Assembly (NCBI GenBank): GCA_038116745.1
Contig: JAYODW010000044.1
Span: 1-36,380, forward strand
Source: JAYODW01 sp038116745
GTDB lineage: Bacteria; Pseudomonadota; Gammaproteobacteria; Ga0077536
Reading direction: 5' to 3'
Length of the DNA stretch: 36,380 bases
Shown here: positions 7,915 to 17,007 of the stretch, piece by piece
How positions within the stretch are numbered: the first letter of the stretch is position 1
Layout of the letters: the number at the start of each line of letters is the position of its first letter
Translations under genes and position numbers: made by a program
The notes under the pieces: model-generated
Told to the model about the DNA's origin: nothing
The model's database searches: none
Seen by the model: only the letters and a program-made list of their open reading frames with translations

Positions 7915-9057
7915 ATGATTGACCCCGCAACCCAAGCCCAGCTGAAGGAAGCTATTGCCGACTGCATCGGCACCGATCAAGGCATCCTAGACGAACTTCG
8001 TGAAGAAATCCGTCCATTGCGTGGCTCGACACGACGAATACAGCCTCGCGCAACCACGTCGATATCGATCGTCGGAACCGATGGCGGCAATAACCAGCTA
8101 CAGTTCGATCCTTTCTTGATTCAGCTCGTGCGCGTCGTCGACAGCAGCAACAACGAATATTGCCTCGAGGCGGTCTCACCAACCACGCCAATCGCGAAAC
8201 TAAACCACCGCCAGCTATCTAGCGACGGATCACCACAGACTGCGCTTGGCGAGATGATGCAGTTTCTCGGCGTAGAAACTCTCCCAGCGCTCTCCCACAT
8301 GATCCGCCCCGCAGACACTGGCAAGCCTGTTTCTCCGAGCTGGGTTCAGGTTTATAGAGAACTCGTTGAGTGGGCCATACTGTTTGCGATCCTGAAGAAG
8401 GACTTCGGCACGGACACGCTAATCGTCTGTGACGGCTTGCTGCGTAGCAAGGTATTTGCAAAAGACCTCTTTCAGCGCCTTTTGCAAGGCATGCGCACGC
8501 GAATTGAGGAGCAATGGCAACGGAGTCGGCGTCATGTCTATCTGGCCGGCGTCGCGAAGCACAGCAAGGTGCTTTCCAGATACCGGCTAGCCATGGCCCT
8601 AGAGGGGGTCCTGCAATCCGACTATCCCGCTTACGTGGAAGTGCCGCGCGAAGTCGAAGAGCGGGCCTACGTCTGGTCTGAGTTTGCGCGAGGCGATGAT
8701 CGTGCTGGCGAAGGCGGCGAAATCAATAAGTTTGTCGGTGGAAAGATGTTTCTCGTGAAGTTCGGTGCGCACAGACGCGACCCTATCTGGCCCGTCGACA
8801 TCTTCGTGCCGCAGGTATCCGAGGCGCAAGCAATACTGGGCTCGTTGCTTGCAGACACTATCAACGGGTTTCCGGTTCCGCACTATCCACGCTGCCTACA
8901 AAAAGCGCACGAGAACGCAGCGCTAGTGGACTTCGACTTCGACATCCTGCAGGACTTCATCTACGAAGGCGTACGCGCGAGTCTCAAGGGCGACGCGTCG
9001 ACACTCGATGTGTTCCAGCTTCAAGACGCCGATCCTGCTCAACGACGTTACGGATGA
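7915..9057 (+). CDS. NurA-like nuclease (HerA partner)
   Basis: I start at 7915, an ATG preceded by GGAGGG with good spacing; the frame is open further upstream but without such a site. The 380-residue product shows the NurA pattern: GTDGG with Asp56 in the first strand, VCDG with Asp173, a conserved HSK (Lys218) before the second half, and YPRCLQKAHENAAL near residue 325. NurA proteins are 5'-3' exonucleases/endonucleases with an RNase H-like, Mn-dependent core, and they work inside a HerA hexamer. The next gene encodes a HerA-like ATPase and overlaps this one, which strongly supports the call. In archaea the pair resects DNA ends; here the context suggests attack on foreign DNA, which is inference. 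Confidence 0.82.
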   Translation: MIDPATQAQLKEAIADCIGTDQGILDELREEIRPLRGSTRRIQPRATTSISIVGTDGGNNQLQFDPFLIQLVRVVDSSNNEYCLEAVSPTTPIAKLNHRQLSSDGSPQTALGEMMQFLGVETLPALSHMIRPADTGKPVSPSWVQVYRELVEWAILFAILKKDFGTDTLIVCDGLLRSKVFAKDLFQRLLQGMRTRIEEQWQRSRRHVYLAGVAKHSKVLSRYRLAMALEGVLQSDYPAYVEVPREVEERAYVWSEFARGDDRAGEGGEINKFVGGKMFLVKFGAHRRDPIWPVDIFVPQVSEAQAILGSLLADTINGFPVPHYPRCLQKAHENAALVDFDFDILQDFIYEGVRASLKGDASTLDVFQLQDADPAQRRYG

Positions 9058-9065
9058 GGTCCGCC

Positions 9066-11171
9066 ATGTCCGCAGAAATACAGCTGTTTCCGAGAGAGAA
9101 GGTCGTAGGAATATTTCGCGGCTTCCAGCAAGGAGGCATGGAATTCCATGCGGATCTCGTACTGCCTTATCGAAACGAGTTTCAAAACATCCCAATGCAC
9201 GGCCAGCTTCTCCTCGTGCAGCTTGAGACGCCGGATGAGGCTGTACTCGGACGAATTGCCTCGTTCTCGTCGGAGGGAAAACTCTCCTTCGGTTCCGGTG
9301 AAGAGTTCAACATTCGAGCCGTCCGGGAAGATCGCCCTATCCCGGAGGACCTCAGGGAGCAGTATCTCAAGTATCGTGTGAACATCCGCGTGCTTGGCGT
9401 ACTTCGTAAGAACGGCACAGGGCTTACATTCGTGCCGTCACACCGACGCCTGCCACACGTCGGAAGCCAGGTCGCCTTCCCCTCCAGCGCGGTACTTCGT
9501 GAGATTGCCGGACACAATATTGACGGCGCGCCCATTGGGCACCTTGCATTTGGTGAGTACATCTACACCTCTGGCAATTCCGATTTCGAGGCACAGGAAT
9601 GGATGCAACTCGTACAGCCCGAGGTCCTCGTCAAGTTCCCGGTTGAGTCGCTGGTTTCACGCCGCAGTTTCGTATTTGCCCGCGCGGGCTTCGGTAAATC
9701 CAACCTGAATAAGCTCTTGTTCAGCAAGCTCTACGAGACAACCCCACACGTAGAGAAGCGTGGCGGTCGAAAGGTCCCTGTCGGCACTGTCATCTTTGAT
9801 CCCGACGGTGAGTACTTCTGGCCTGATGACAAAGGACGTCCTGGACTTTGCGACGTGCCTGCGCTCGAGGACAAGCTCGTCGTATTTACGGAACGCCGCA
9901 ATCCAAGCCCGTTCTATCAGTCTTTCGTGGCGGGCGGCATTCGCCTTGATATTCGACGCCTCCGCCCAGGCGACGTCATTGCCATCGCTCTTGGTCCTGA
10001 GCGTCAGGAACAACAGAACGTAAGAAAGCTACGGGGCCTGTCGCAAGACCGTTGGGAGTCTCTGGTCAACCTCATTGACGTAAACGGAAACGCCACTCCA
10101 CTTGAAGACGTATGTCGGATCCTGGACCTCGATCCTCAACGTCAGGAGGCGGAGGCGCTTGCTGCTCGCGGCAACATGACCGCGATCGTCCGCATGCTGC
10201 ACGACAAGAGTAGTCAGCTCATGGACATGCTCGTACATGCTCTGTCCGAGGGGAAATTGTGCGTGATTGACGTATCTCAGATGCGCGGCGGACAATCGTT
10301 GGTCCTTTCCGGGCTGATTCTCCGCCGAATCTTCGACCGAAACCAGCAAGAGTTTACGGCCGCTGAACCGAAGACCATTCCGACTATTGCCGTGGTCGAG
10401 GAAGCACAATCAGTTCTCAACGAAAGCGCGCCGGCTGCGGAACCATATATCGCATGGGTCAAGGAAGGTCGAAAGTACGATCTCGGCGCACTACTGATTA
10501 CCCAACAGCCCGGCAGCATTCCGGTCGAGATCCTGAGCCAGGGCGATAACTGGTTCATTTTTCATCTGCTCTCCGCGGCCGACTTGACATCGCTGAAGCG
10601 CGCAAACGCGCACTTCAGCGACGATCTGCTGAGTTCCCTACTCAACGAACCGATTCCGGGACAGGGCGTCTTCTGGAGTTCGGTCGGGGGCAAACCCTAT
10701 CCAGTAAGTATCCGTGCTCTCTCCTTTGAGCGTCTGTTTTCGATGCGTGACCCTGGCTACAACCTGCCCAGGGGCAACACTCATGCGAAGACGCTCCGCA
10801 GTACGTTTGGAAGAGACGCTCAATTGGACCTCGTGAGCACACCAGGTGGTACGACTACGCCAGCACCGTCCGAATCTCAGGAGGAAGAACCGGAACCGAT
10901 CGACGTAATGGCGGGGATTGAAGCGCGCATGATTGAAGCCCTTCGAGCAGAAGCCAGATTGATGACCAAGCTTGAATCGGTTGAGGGTGCCGCGTGGGGT
11001 TCGGTAAAGGCATTCTTTCTTGAACAGCTCCCTGAACACCTCGATGACAGAGACCAGTTGTCTTATCGGCTAGTCAAGAAAGCGATGGATGAAATCTTCG
11101 GTGGCCAGGACCATGCGTGGGAAACTTTCAAGAATCCATCGAATGTCACATATATTCGGAAGAAGGCGTGA
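9066..11171 (+). CDS. HerA-like hexameric DNA-translocating ATPase (FtsK-HerA superfamily, DUF87)
   Basis: The preferred start is the ATG at 9066, which has GAGG six nt upstream. An ATG at 9054 overlaps the nurA stop (ATGA) and is the alternative. The 701-residue protein has an N-terminal HAS-barrel-like region (about 1-130) and a Walker A motif RAGFGKSN with Lys211. It then has FDPDGEY after the P-loop, a Walker B VVEEA with Glu445/446, and RKYDLGALLITQQPGSI, the sensor/arginine segment typical of HerA. The C-terminal 100 residues are acidic and helical. HerA forms a hexameric ring that threads DNA to NurA. Translational coupling to nurA suggests that the two subunits are made in fixed proportion. 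Confidence 0.88.
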   Translation: MSAEIQLFPREKVVGIFRGFQQGGMEFHADLVLPYRNEFQNIPMHGQLLLVQLETPDEAVLGRIASFSSEGKLSFGSGEEFNIRAVREDRPIPEDLREQYLKYRVNIRVLGVLRKNGTGLTFVPSHRRLPHVGSQVAFPSSAVLREIAGHNIDGAPIGHLAFGEYIYTSGNSDFEAQEWMQLVQPEVLVKFPVESLVSRRSFVFARAGFGKSNLNKLLFSKLYETTPHVEKRGGRKVPVGTVIFDPDGEYFWPDDKGRPGLCDVPALEDKLVVFTERRNPSPFYQSFVAGGIRLDIRRLRPGDVIAIALGPERQEQQNVRKLRGLSQDRWESLVNLIDVNGNATPLEDVCRILDLDPQRQEAEALAARGNMTAIVRMLHDKSSQLMDMLVHALSEGKLCVIDVSQMRGGQSLVLSGLILRRIFDRNQQEFTAAEPKTIPTIAVVEEAQSVLNESAPAAEPYIAWVKEGRKYDLGALLITQQPGSIPVEILSQGDNWFIFHLLSAADLTSLKRANAHFSDDLLSSLLNEPIPGQGVFWSSVGGKPYPVSIRALSFERLFSMRDPGYNLPRGNTHAKTLRSTFGRDAQLDLVSTPGGTTTPAPSESQEEEPEPIDVMAGIEARMIEALRAEARLMTKLESVEGAAWGSVKAFFLEQLPEHLDDRDQLSYRLVKKAMDEIFGGQDHAWETFKNPSNVTYIRKKA

Positions 11172-11177
11172 CCCGAG

Positions 11178-12278
11178 ATGACCACGCCCGCGGCAAACAC
11201 GTCGTTAAACGGCATATGCCCGTACTTCACCATGTTCCCGCTCGAGTTTCCGCTACGCATTCTGCAAGGGCGCGCTAAGAAGCATCAAGCAGTTCTCGAT
11301 CCCTTTTGTGGTCGCGGAACAACGAACTTCGCCGCTCGGTTGGTAGGCTTGCGCTCGCTAGGCGTGGATTCGAGCCCGGTCGCGACCGCAATCACGGCGG
11401 CTAAGCTCGTTCAAGTCAGCACCTCGGAGATATTGGCCGAGGCTCGCGACATCCTGTCAGGCACTGAACCCCGCGACGTCCCTTCAGAACCCTTCTGGCA
11501 CTGGGCGTATCACGGCGAAATTCTTGTCGACCTTTGCCGCTTCAGAACCGCTTTTCTCCGAGACTGCTCAACACCGGCCCGCATTGCTCTGCGGGGAATT
11601 ATCCTCGGCGCGCTGCATGGACCGAAACAGAAGACGTTCCAGAGTTACTTTTCCAATCAGAGCCCTAGAACATATGCCCCGAAACCTGCCTATGCGACCA
11701 AATACTGGCAGAGTCGTGATTTGCGGCCCTTCCGGGTGGATGTTCTTGAAATCATAGAGCGCAGAGCAAGGCGCTACTACGGTTCTCTCCCAGAAGGTGA
11801 TGGCGAAGTCCGGCTTCGCGACAGTCGCGAGCTCGATTCACTAACGCCGAATTCGGAAGACACGAGGTTCTCATGGGTTATTACGTCACCACCCTATTAC
11901 GGTATGCGCACGTATATCCCCGATCAGTGGCTTCGCTACTGGTTCCTGGGTGGCGCGGCCCACGTTGACTATACAAACGAGCATCAGGTCATGCACTCGA
12001 GCCCCGAAGACTTCGCTGCTGATCTTCGCAAAGTCTGGAATAACGTTGCTGAGGGATGCAAGTCGGACGCCAATATGGTCGTGCGTTTTGGTGGAATCTC
12101 GGATAGACGTACGAATCCTTTGGAACTCGTAAAGAACTCTTTCCGAAACAGTCCCTGGCGCCTATCGACCATACGCAGTGCAGGCTCCGCACTCGAAGGC
12201 AAGAGGCAGGCTGACGCTTTCCTACGAAGTCGCAGCAAGCCTGTCGTTGAATATGACCTTTGGGCCAAGCTGGCTTAG
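11178..12278 (+). CDS. Amino-DNA methyltransferase (DPFCGRGTT / SPPY type)
   Basis: This is a 366-residue methyltransferase. Motif I, DPFCGRGTT, binds S-adenosylmethionine (residues 41-49), and catalytic motif IV is TSPPYYG (residues 236-242). Motif I precedes motif IV, with about 190 residues between them that could hold target recognition. An FPLEFPLRIL stretch at residues 20-29 resembles motif X. SPPY is most common in N4-cytosine enzymes but also occurs in N6-adenine enzymes, so the base is undetermined. The gene starts 6 nt after herA and ends the cargo operon, with its stop 19 nt from the converging transfer gene. I infer that it marks host DNA so that the NurA-HerA complex spares it. 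Confidence 0.88.
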   Translation: MTTPAANTSLNGICPYFTMFPLEFPLRILQGRAKKHQAVLDPFCGRGTTNFAARLVGLRSLGVDSSPVATAITAAKLVQVSTSEILAEARDILSGTEPRDVPSEPFWHWAYHGEILVDLCRFRTAFLRDCSTPARIALRGIILGALHGPKQKTFQSYFSNQSPRTYAPKPAYATKYWQSRDLRPFRVDVLEIIERRARRYYGSLPEGDGEVRLRDSRELDSLTPNSEDTRFSWVITSPPYYGMRTYIPDQWLRYWFLGGAAHVDYTNEHQVMHSSPEDFAADLRKVWNNVAEGCKSDANMVVRFGGISDRRTNPLELVKNSFRNSPWRLSTIRSAGSALEGKRQADAFLRSRSKPVVEYDLWAKLA

Positions 12279-12297
12279 CCAAGCGGCCTTCTTTCAA

Positions 12298-13032
12298 TCA
12301 CAAGTACTTCTTGAACGTGCTTGCCGTCACCGCCACGCTCAACGCGAACAGCGTCGCGAAGGGCAGCACGACGAAGCTCGGGTGCAGACTGAATGGCAGC
12401 GCGAGATAGATCACCCACGTGAGAACGAGCAGTGGCAGCGCCGACCGCTTGGCCCAGTGGTAGACGAACGAACTCTCGCGTCCGCCGCCCCACCGGCGAA
12501 GATCCCGCTTCACCAGACCGTCGACGATGGCGACCAGCGTGAACATCACGAACACCGGCATGGCGAGCGCTAAAACTGCCAGCCGGACCGAGAAGACCTG
12601 AGTCACCTGCATCGCGGCGAGCACGTACTCTGCGACCGGCTGAAACGCGGCATACAACCGTGACCGCAGGCCCGGCTCACCGGCCGCCGGCGCATGCCCG
12701 ATCCACTCGATGAAGTCGGTTATGCGGGTGAGCTCGAACAGGGCGTAGTAGGTCCGATCGGCGAAAGTCTTGGTGAACTGAGCAGGATCCGAGCTCACCA
12801 GGCTCCGACCGAAATCGGCCTGCAGAAATCCGATCTCGGCGGCCAGCATGTCGCGGCTGTGGTCGAGACCTTGCTCCGGCCACCAGAAGGCCATGCCCAC
12901 CCACTCGGTGAGTATCGAGAAGACGAGCGAGAGCAGGAGCCACTTGACCCCCTGGGCGAGGGTCGTGAGGAACCGGGAGATGAGTCCTTCCCGAACCTCC
13001 CGCCGCCGCGGATCGGCGGTCGCTTCAGCCAC
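12298..13032 (-). CDS. ICE membrane protein, PFL_4697 family (TIGR03747, DUF4400-like)
   Basis: The 244-residue protein has four clear hydrophobic segments (about residues 30-50, 135-165, 185-203 and 205-235), with a periplasmic loop after the first. It corresponds to TIGR03747, which in PFGI-1-like ICEs directly follows the TraD gene, as it does here (8-nt overlap with the traD 3' end). Its role is probably an accessory inner-membrane partner of the coupling protein, but this is not established. In a backbone without cargo it would be followed by the RAQPRD gene; here the plus-strand NurA-HerA island intervenes. Confidence 0.88.
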   Translation of the reverse strand: MAEATADPRRREVREGLISRFLTTLAQGVKWLLLSLVFSILTEWVGMAFWWPEQGLDHSRDMLAAEIGFLQADFGRSLVSSDPAQFTKTFADRTYYALFELTRITDFIEWIGHAPAAGEPGLRSRLYAAFQPVAEYVLAAMQVTQVFSVRLAVLALAMPVFVMFTLVAIVDGLVKRDLRRWGGGRESSFVYHWAKRSALPLLVLTWVIYLALPFSLHPSFVVLPFATLFALSVAVTASTFKKYL

Positions 13033-15151
13033 CAGACTCGGTCTCCGGAGTCACCAGCGCATCGGTATCGGCGATGGTGTGCCACCAGGTCTCCCGCGTG
13101 CGATACCAGTGGTCGTTGGTGATATAGGTGCGATCCATCTCGTTCGCAATAGCGGCGATATCTGCCGGCATCGCCGGGTCGCCGCTGTCGTCTGGCAACG
13201 GCATGCGCACCTTCCAAAGCCGTCCACCCTCGAGCAGGGCGAAGGCCTGTCCCTTCGGTAACCGCACAAGCTCCGCCGGCGTCAGCATCGGTACCTCGGA
13301 GACGCTGACGCGGTCTTCGTTGCGGGACTGGAAATCGACGCCCGACATCGGATCCGACGAGTCGTTGACGCCCGAGACGTTCATGAGCGTGAACACCTCG
13401 ACGCGCGGCAGCTGATCGGTGAGCATCTCGGCGGTCGCGAGCTCCTTCACGCGCAGCATGATCATGGTGTTGAAGTTGCCGGCCACCTGGCCGGCCTTGG
13501 CGCGGCTGCCGATCTTCGCTTCTACGTCGGACCAGGTCTGCGTGTAGGCGGTTACCTGGAAGCCTGCGCCGCCGGCTTTGTTCAAGAGCGGTACGAACTC
13601 GTCCCCGATCAGCTCGTTGAACTCGTCGGCGTGCATCGAGATCGTCGGGACGCGGGTTGGATTCGCGATTGGCGTATCGTCGGCCGGATCGACGACCCCA
13701 TGCTTGTAGATGTGACCAGCTACGGACACCAGATCCGCGAACATGGAGTTGCCCACGGCGCTCGCGACGGTCGTGTCGGTCAGCGCGTCGAGACCGACGT
13801 AGACGATGCCGTTGCGGCGGATCACGTCCAGCCACTCGAAGATCGGACGGCTGTCATCGTCGTTCAGGTAGTCCGGGGAGATGAGCTCGGCGATCTTGCC
13901 GGTGGTCAACTTCTCCATCAGTGGGCCGACGGAGCTTACGATCTTGTCGAAATAGGTCTTGTCGTACTTGAATGCGGACACGAGGCCGTCGAGCACTGGG
14001 TCGTACAGGTCCTGCGCCTGCAGATAGCGCATCAGGGCAATGGCATCTCGGTCGCGGCCCTTGAGCGCTGACGACAGATTCCGCTCGCTGATCTTCCCGG
14101 CGATCTCCTCGACATCGGTCGTCCAGTTCTCCTGACCGAAGCGCCGGAGGTGCTCGCGAGCGTACTCGACGAACAAGGGCTCGATATCGTTGATGTAGCG
14201 CCGGATCTGTTGGTAGTCGGGCCGTCGCCCCAGCGCCACCAGCGCCCGGGCGATGATGTTGACGAAGCGCCAGGCGAACTCCTTGAAGGCGGCCGAGTTG
14301 CCCTCGCTGGGCAGCTGGTTCGCGATCCGGGTCGCCACCTCGGTGATCCGTGAAAAGCTGCCGATGGCGTTGTACCGAGCCGACACCTCGGGGAAGCCGA
14401 GATGGAACAGATAGAAGTCCTTGATCCGTCCCGCCCGCTTCGCTTCGGCGTACACGCGCCGCAGCAGGTCGGCATCGCCCTTCGGGTCGAAAACGATGAC
14501 GACGTCACCACGACGGATGTCCTGGGTGATCAGGATCTCGGCGAGTCGGGTCTTGCCGACCCGGGTTGTGCCGAGCACGAGGGTGTGGCCCACGCGCTCG
14601 CCCAGGTCCATCCAGACATCCTGCTCGTCGGGCTCCACCGCGTGCATTGCGGGCGTGCCGCCCACCGCCGGTAGAGGCCTGAGCGGATTCCACCATCGGT
14701 GTTGGCGCAGCAGCCAGGCAACCACGTTGAGTGGGGGCACCGCTTCCCAGGCAACCTCTTTGCGCCTCGCCCACTGGTACAGCGCCCCCGGCTGCACATA
14801 GTGCTGCACTTCGGGACGGATGGTGTCGCGCAGGCGTTGGGTGTGGCGCTGGGTCCAGCGGAAGCCGCGCCCGAGAAACAGCTTGTGGCGGCTGAGCGGA
14901 ATGCGATCGGCACGGAGCCTGTAGCTCGGCAGACGGCGCATGTTGCGCTGGTAGCGAATGACCCGCCACGCCTGGCGTGAGCGGATCCCGGCGAGTGTGA
15001 ACAGCGCTGCGGCGGCCGCGTGGGCCACGCCGGGCGGCATCATCAGTGCCCAGGGCGCGAGGACCGCCATGGTGCCGGTCGCGGCCGCGACCAGGGCCGA
15101 CCAGAGTTCCACCGGCGGGCGCAGGAGCACCTCGACCGGATGCGGATTCAT
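13025..15151 (-). CDS. traD: Type IV secretion coupling protein TraD (SXT/PFGI-1 type)
   Basis: The 708-residue product has two N-terminal membrane segments (about 17-55) and then a cytoplasmic ATPase domain. The Walker A motif is GTTRVGKT (194-201), the Walker B is VVIVFDPKGD (217-226), and a later MHADEF segment is typical of VirD4/TraD-type pumps. TraD binds the relaxosome and feeds the relaxase-bound strand into the secretion channel at the inner membrane. The length and the N-terminal NPHPVEVLLRPP region fit TIGR03743. The start overlaps the stop of the PFL_4695 gene as ATGA. No relaxase gene lies in the window, so it must be beyond the left or right edge. Confidence 0.93.
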   Translation of the reverse strand: MNPHPVEVLLRPPVELWSALVAAATGTMAVLAPWALMMPPGVAHAAAAALFTLAGIRSRQAWRVIRYQRNMRRLPSYRLRADRIPLSRHKLFLGRGFRWTQRHTQRLRDTIRPEVQHYVQPGALYQWARRKEVAWEAVPPLNVVAWLLRQHRWWNPLRPLPAVGGTPAMHAVEPDEQDVWMDLGERVGHTLVLGTTRVGKTRLAEILITQDIRRGDVVIVFDPKGDADLLRRVYAEAKRAGRIKDFYLFHLGFPEVSARYNAIGSFSRITEVATRIANQLPSEGNSAAFKEFAWRFVNIIARALVALGRRPDYQQIRRYINDIEPLFVEYAREHLRRFGQENWTTDVEEIAGKISERNLSSALKGRDRDAIALMRYLQAQDLYDPVLDGLVSAFKYDKTYFDKIVSSVGPLMEKLTTGKIAELISPDYLNDDDSRPIFEWLDVIRRNGIVYVGLDALTDTTVASAVGNSMFADLVSVAGHIYKHGVVDPADDTPIANPTRVPTISMHADEFNELIGDEFVPLLNKAGGAGFQVTAYTQTWSDVEAKIGSRAKAGQVAGNFNTMIMLRVKELATAEMLTDQLPRVEVFTLMNVSGVNDSSDPMSGVDFQSRNEDRVSVSEVPMLTPAELVRLPKGQAFALLEGGRLWKVRMPLPDDSGDPAMPADIAAIANEMDRTYITNDHWYRTRETWWHTIADTDALVTPETESGG

Positions 15152-15681
15152 TGCTGGATGCCGCGTCGGGAGATGAGGACCGGGATGTGCTTCAGCCCCA
15201 GGGACTCTGCGATGTCCGTCGCGGACGCGGGCAGGATCGGCAGGCCCCGCGCGATCGCGGCGATCGCCTCGAGGTCGGCTACGGACTCCGCGTTGACCAG
15301 CATACCGACCGCATGGATCTCGGCGAGCCGCTCACGATGCATCTCGAGCCAATGTCGCGACTGGGGATCCGCGCCAATCAGGAAGAGCGGCCGTGGCAGC
15401 GTCGCCCCGTTCGGGAGAGACAACGGACGTGGTGCCACTGGCCCCGGTGTCAGCGCCGGCGTCCGAACTGGTAGTAGGCGGCTCACATCGGCCGCACCCA
15501 GACTGTCGCCGGGCTGTGCCTCGACCGCGGCCGCCGCCGGCAGCTCACTGAATGCCTCCAGGTACGGCGCGAGCGACTTGGTGGCGCCACTGTCGTAGAT
15601 GACGGCGAGCTCGGCGACCGCGAAGCCTGACCACAGGACGAGGGTCGCGAGGAGGAACCTTGGCTGTACCGCCGATCGCAT
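15148..15681 (-). CDS. Integrating conjugative element protein, PFL_4695 family (TIGR03765)
   Basis: I start at the ATG at 15681, which gives 177 residues with a signal peptide (MRSAVQPRFLLATLVLWSGF, then AVA). The frame is open further upstream without a convincing start. Two conserved-looking pieces, AVIYDSGATKSLAPYL and the C-terminal PILPASATDIAESLGLKHIPVLI, match my recollection of the TIGR03765 family. It is an exported protein of unknown role, always encoded just before traD. The proline-rich middle (about residues 70-95) is probably a flexible linker. Confidence 0.85.
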   Translation of the reverse strand: MRSAVQPRFLLATLVLWSGFAVAELAVIYDSGATKSLAPYLEAFSELPAAAAVEAQPGDSLGAADVSRLLPVRTPALTPGPVAPRPLSLPNGATLPRPLFLIGADPQSRHWLEMHRERLAEIHAVGMLVNAESVADLEAIAAIARGLPILPASATDIAESLGLKHIPVLISRRGIQQ

Positions 15682-15688
15682 CCGGGCA

Positions 15689-16231
15689 CTACCCAATTGC
15701 CGTGACGCGAGACCAGATGCGCTTGACCCGCTCCCGGTAACGGGCCGCACGCTCGGCATTGCTGGGCGCGTGATAGCAGCCGACGGCCGCCCACCAGTCG
15801 CCCTGCGTTCGAAAGCACTCGGCCAGGATCCCCGCGCCCACGTCAAGGTTGTGGTAGGGGTCGATGGCTGCCTCGACCGAGCGCAGCGCCGTCGCGTGGT
15901 ATGCCCAATTGACCTGCATGAGGCCGATGTCGACCGACCGGCGCCCCTGCGTGAGCGCCTGCTGCGCGGCAACCACCGCCGCCTGGCGACTGGGAAAGTA
16001 ACGACCCTCGCCATGAATATTTAGAGTCCAGGGCCAAGGCCGCGTCGTGCGCAGGTGCTCAATATGTCTGCCGCTTTCGGCGAGCGCGACGGCATAGAAC
16101 AGCTCATTTGGGATCCCGTGCGCCGCCGCGACGCGGCGGTACCCTTCGGGCACTGAGCTGGCGGCCAATACCGGAGGCGATGCCACCACCATCGCCGCCA
16201 GCGCAATAAGGAGGCCGACGTACCGCCTCAC
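15689..16231 (-). CDS. Lytic transglycosylase-like protein (SLT fold, conjugation-associated)
   Basis: The preferred start is GTG at 16231, which overlaps the stop of the upstream gene (GTGA) and gives 180 residues with a clean signal peptide (VRRYVGLLIALAAMVVASPP). The body has the SLT signature: the catalytic Glu in ALAESGR (Glu52), GLMQVNW (residues 103-109), NLDVGAGIL (128-136) and GCYHAPSN (151-158). Such enzymes cut peptidoglycan locally so that the conjugative channel can cross the wall (VirB1-like). The spacing of the motifs matches short family-1 transglycosylases encoded in transfer operons. The open frame continues upstream in Arg-rich sequence that looks non-coding. Confidence 0.9.
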   Translation of the reverse strand: MRRYVGLLIALAAMVVASPPVLAASSVPEGYRRVAAAHGIPNELFYAVALAESGRHIEHLRTTRPWPWTLNIHGEGRYFPSRQAAVVAAQQALTQGRRSVDIGLMQVNWAYHATALRSVEAAIDPYHNLDVGAGILAECFRTQGDWWAAVGCYHAPSNAERAARYRERVKRIWSRVTAIG

Positions 16232-17007
16232 AGCGCGGAGCCCGACAAGGGCGTGACGGATTCGCCCCGCCGGCGCATCAGAACGGGGAGCTCGTCTCGG
16301 CTTGGTGCGACGCGCGCGAGCGCGCCGCCCTCGAAGTTCAAGGTCACCCGCCGCGTGGTGACCCACTCTGGACGGATTCCTCGCTCCATTGCCCAGGCTC
16401 GAATGGCGCCCTCGTTCCCCTCCGCGATGCCGGTCAGAAGGACATCGACGCCATCGAGACGGTCGAGCCTAGCGAGCACCCGTGAGAGCAGTGCATCACA
16501 CGCGGCACAATCCGGACGCGCGAACAGCAACACCCGGTCGGTGCGACGCAATGTGTCGTCGCTGTCGGTCTGCAGTGGCAGACGCGCAACGTCGATGAGC
16601 GTCTCATGCGGGTACAACAGGCGACCCGCGTCGTCGTAGGCCCGCTGGAAGGCGAGGATGCGTTCCGCGTCCTCTCGCATCATCACGGCCCACTGCTCGG
16701 CGAACTTGCGACGTTCGGCCTCATCACGCGCGTGGATGCCGAGGACCTCTATTGGCGAGATGGTCCCGGGGCTGATGCTGCCTCGGATCCCTTCCATAAG
16801 CGTTCGGTAGCGCTGCCACTCCTCTGCCGACAGGCCCCAGAGTCCGGCCCGGGCGCGCTCGTGCTCGGTGAGCGGCGTACGCTCCAGGACGGTCGCGCTC
16901 GTCGTGGTGTTCGCCGCTGGGGCGTTGGTCGGCTCGGCGGCCCAGCTCAGGCTCGCAACCAGCGATAGCACCGCGGTCACAGTTCCAACGACTAATGCTC
17001 TATTCAT
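16228..17007 (-). CDS. Integrating conjugative element protein, PFL_4693 family (TIGR03759), thioredoxin-like
   Basis: I start at the ATG at 17007, with GAGG about 9 nt upstream; an ATG at 17058 would add a basic leader that spoils the signal peptide. The 259-residue product begins with a signal peptide (MNRALVVGTVTAVLSLVASL, then SWAA). It has a helical middle containing LSAEEWQRYRTLMEGIRG, and a C-terminal thioredoxin-like domain with the CxxC motif in RPDCAACDALL. A periplasmic disulphide or redox role for transfer proteins is plausible but inferred. It overlaps the upstream small membrane-protein gene by 8 nt and the transglycosylase gene by 4 nt. Confidence 0.87.
   Translation of the reverse strand: MNRALVVGTVTAVLSLVASLSWAAEPTNAPAANTTTSATVLERTPLTEHERARAGLWGLSAEEWQRYRTLMEGIRGSISPGTISPIEVLGIHARDEAERRKFAEQWAVMMREDAERILAFQRAYDDAGRLLYPHETLIDVARLPLQTDSDDTLRRTDRVLLFARPDCAACDALLSRVLARLDRLDGVDVLLTGIAEGNEGAIRAWAMERGIRPEWVTTRRVTLNFEGGALARVAPSRDELPVLMRRRGESVTPLSGSAL

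Noticed and set aside
7266..12278. A classical AbiE toxin-antitoxin pair
   Set aside because: Only the AbiEi-like protein is present. The following genes have NurA, HerA and methyltransferase motifs and no nucleotidyltransferase signature.
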